61,414 nt of DNA from Acidithiobacillus montserratensis. Lineage in GTDB: Bacteria; Pseudomonadota; Gammaproteobacteria; Acidithiobacillales; Acidithiobacillaceae. Each line of letters begins with the position of its first letter. Position 1 is the first letter of the stretch. The position numbers and the translations under genes are program-made. The stretch is from the NCBI RefSeq assembly GCF_018853465.1, contig NZ_JABBOU010000064.1:1-61414 (forward strand). Direction: 5' to 3'. Below the pieces are notes generated by a model. The model did no database searches and had not been told where the DNA came from. It saw nothing but the letters and a program-made list of their open reading frames with translations. Of the stretch, positions 60,060 through 61,414 are shown one piece after another.

Positions 60060-60806
60060 TCAAAGCAGCCGCACCGGGCGTGCAATCTTAGGTCTTCGAG
60101 CTTGGCTGGCAGTCTGGAGGTTGGCCGACTTGGAGAGGATTCGCAGCATCGCCTGGTTGTGATGGTAGTCCCGGAAGGCATCCGCAACTGCCTTGTCGAC
60201 GAATGTGGGCGTCGTCTGCCCGTCAGCTGGGGCGGATACGACTCCGTCCGGGATGTCACTTGACCAACCCCTGGCCGCCCGAAAGCCACTGACGATGTGA
60301 GAGAAGTTGGGCCAAGCGTGATCCAGATGGGCGTCGTCGATGCTAACCATCACGCCAGTCAGTTCGCATGCAACCAACCCATGAGCGTCGCCATGCTCCG
60401 CGAAGGCACGCTTCTTGGCCAGAATGAGATCGAGTGCGACAGCCTCCCGGCATGCGCCGTAAAAATCCTTCGACCGGTCCCCTGGTAGGCCTTTGACGGC
60501 CCAAATGTACGAAAAGTCCGTGGCGGACCCGTCCAGTCGCACCACCCAAAAGCCGGAGTTGCTCCAGCCCGTTCCTGTGTTCAGGCGCCGTTCGAAGTGG
60601 CCGATCTGGCCACAACCCTTCGCCGGCTCACCAACCTGGTCAAGAATCGGGTCATACCGTTCGACGAGGGCCACGAGGTCGGTGTGATCCCCTGGGTCAG
60701 AGATGCGATCCCCGTCCTGGTAACGGTGTAGCAGCGCCTTGTAATGCTCCAGTGCGCTTTTCTGAGTTCGGAAGCTCCGCGGGCCGATTACTACAGGTTT
60801 AGCCAT
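60060..60806 (-). CDS. DUF3223 (DCL-like) family protein
   Basis: A 248-residue protein. The first 110 residues form the DCL/DUF3223 domain: KPVVIGPRSFRTQKSALEHY, LVALVERYDPILDQVGEPAK, CGQIGHFERRL and the strand DGSATDFSYIWAVKG. The domain is found in plant chloroplast rRNA maturation proteins and in many bacterial accessory genes of unknown function. The C-terminal part (DAHLDHAWPNFSHIVSGFRA) is typical of the bacterial long form. ATG at 60806. Confidence 0.85.
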   Translation of the reverse strand: MAKPVVIGPRSFRTQKSALEHYKALLHRYQDGDRISDPGDHTDLVALVERYDPILDQVGEPAKGCGQIGHFERRLNTGTGWSNSGFWVVRLDGSATDFSYIWAVKGLPGDRSKDFYGACREAVALDLILAKKRAFAEHGDAHGLVACELTGVMVSIDDAHLDHAWPNFSHIVSGFRAARGWSSDIPDGVVSAPADGQTTPTFVDKAVADAFRDYHHNQAMLRILSKSANLQTASQARRPKIARPVRLL

Positions 60807-60827
60807 TTCTCATTTCTCCGGTACTCA

Positions 60828-61277
60828 TCAATCCCTGCTCCACAGCTGCTCGTCATCCTGGGTCGCCAACCAGAAGTCATCGAACAGTGCCAGCTTCGCT
60901 TCGTTGTTTGTCGGGTATGTTCGAGGCCCAAACCGGTCGCCAATCTTGTAGCCCCAGCGACCAGTCTTTGTCGGGTACACGACGAGGTTGTAGCCTTCGA
61001 GATTCAGAAAGCTGTTCCCCTTGGCGGACATCCGCCACTTGCGCTGCAGCCATCGGGTTCGGCGTGCTGCTCGGTTGCGCAACTTGGCTTCACGCCGTTT
61101 CGGCCCTTCGTAGTCGCCGCTCATCTTCTCGGCGCAGACGCACCCGACGTCGAAGCTCTCGTCCAGATCGGGATGCTCCATGATGTGGACGTAGCGGATC
61201 TTCTCGTTGCCGCACATTTGGCAGGTCGCGTAGTCGGTCTCGTCTGCTGACTCGCCATCGGCCCTCAGGTCGACCAC
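60828..61277 (-). CDS. Zinc-ribbon-like hypothetical protein
   Basis: A 149-residue protein that begins at GTG 61277 (start uncertain). Cysteine pairs CQMCGNEKIRYVHIMEH and VGCVCAEKMSG (near residues 19-52) suggest a zinc site. A basic middle (RREAKLRNRAARRTRWLQRK) and a repeated beta pattern (NLVVYPTKTGRWGYKIGDRF) follow. I do not know the family. It sits 21 bases upstream of the DUF3223 gene and probably shares its transcript. Confidence 0.65.
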   Translation of the reverse strand: MVDLRADGESADETDYATCQMCGNEKIRYVHIMEHPDLDESFDVGCVCAEKMSGDYEGPKRREAKLRNRAARRTRWLQRKWRMSAKGNSFLNLEGYNLVVYPTKTGRWGYKIGDRFGPRTYPTNNEAKLALFDDFWLATQDDEQLWSRD

Positions 61278-61414
61278 GTCAACGCAGTGCCATCCCTTGT
61301 GAGCTATGCTCGAAAGTGGTGTACAGGCAGATTACAACTGACTTGAATAAGGTGGCGTACTGTTGCTACAAAGGGTTTCCGACCAAGTAAGCAACGTAAG
61401 GAGTACGCCGTGGG
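61278..61414. other. Right-edge non-coding stretch with long inverted repeat
   Basis: GGCGTAC (61354-61360) and GTTGCT (61362-61367) are answered by AGCAAC (61390-61395) and GTACGCC (61403-61409), a nested inverted repeat. A GTG at 61410 after TAAGGAG may start a plus-strand gene cut by the window edge. Nothing more can be said. Confidence 0.35.

Overview
The window looks like a piece of a gammaproteobacterial or acidithiobacillian chromosome. I infer Acidithiobacillus or a close relative from moderate GC content, the housekeeping gene order (yceD-rpmF-plsX-fab cluster; ndk-rlmN-pilF-rodZ-ispG-hisS-yfgM-bamB-der), a DsrE-type sulfur protein and a heavy load of integrated plasmid-like DNA. No 16S rRNA or other decisive marker is present, so the genus is an inference.

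Region 1 (1-14066) is accessory DNA. It holds the tail of a type I restriction-modification operon (hsdM plus a DUF6883 gene), a GIY-YIG gene split by an IS200-type element, a cyclase-like protein, a degenerate ISL3 copy, a kfrA-like plasmid gene set among unusual palindrome arrays, a full-length but frameshifted ISL3 element, a small membrane protein, and a two-gene operon (a membrane protein with a DNA-binding tail, then a Toprim-helicase fusion). It ends at 14020-14066 with the 3' part of a tRNA-Lys(CUU) gene, the usual scar of an element integrated in a tRNA gene. The element therefore probably lies to the left of that point, with the intact tRNA outside the window.

Region 2 (14.2-55.5 kb) is core chromosome, nearly all on the minus strand from 18.9 kb on. 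It starts with a DUF3311/SSS transporter pair, two small unknown genes, an old yellow enzyme under a TetR-type operator, tRNA-Leu(UAA) and a DUF2249-hemerythrin protein. Then come pstSCA with a Pho box but no adjacent pstB, dsrE and sixA, and the long der...ndk cluster. Next are miaA-mutL-tsaE, CBS, bioA, nnrD, amtB, recR, ybaB, dnaX, the SRP RNA and a TDT transporter. The last block is the fatty-acid cluster yceD-rpmF-plsX-fabHDG-acpP-fabF followed by pabC-mltG-tmk-holB-pilZ. A small foreign islet (a Fic protein and an IS5-type fragment) sits between the TDT gene and tRNA-Ser(GGA).

Region 3 (55.7-61.4 kb) is a second accessory block. It has a Fic/DUF4172 gene coupled to a tiny PrlF-tail-like gene, a ParDE pair, a recombinase remnant with its companion gene, a TacA-TacT (DUF1778/GNAT) pair, a DUF3223 protein and a zinc-ribbon-like protein. 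A 15-bp direct repeat resembling a tRNA/tmRNA T-arm brackets most of it.

The least ordinary feature is the 4.98-5.90 kb region beside the kfrA-like gene. It has eleven copies of a 15-bp palindrome spaced at near-integer helical turns, with the core of the array enclosed by a 77-bp near-perfect inverted repeat.
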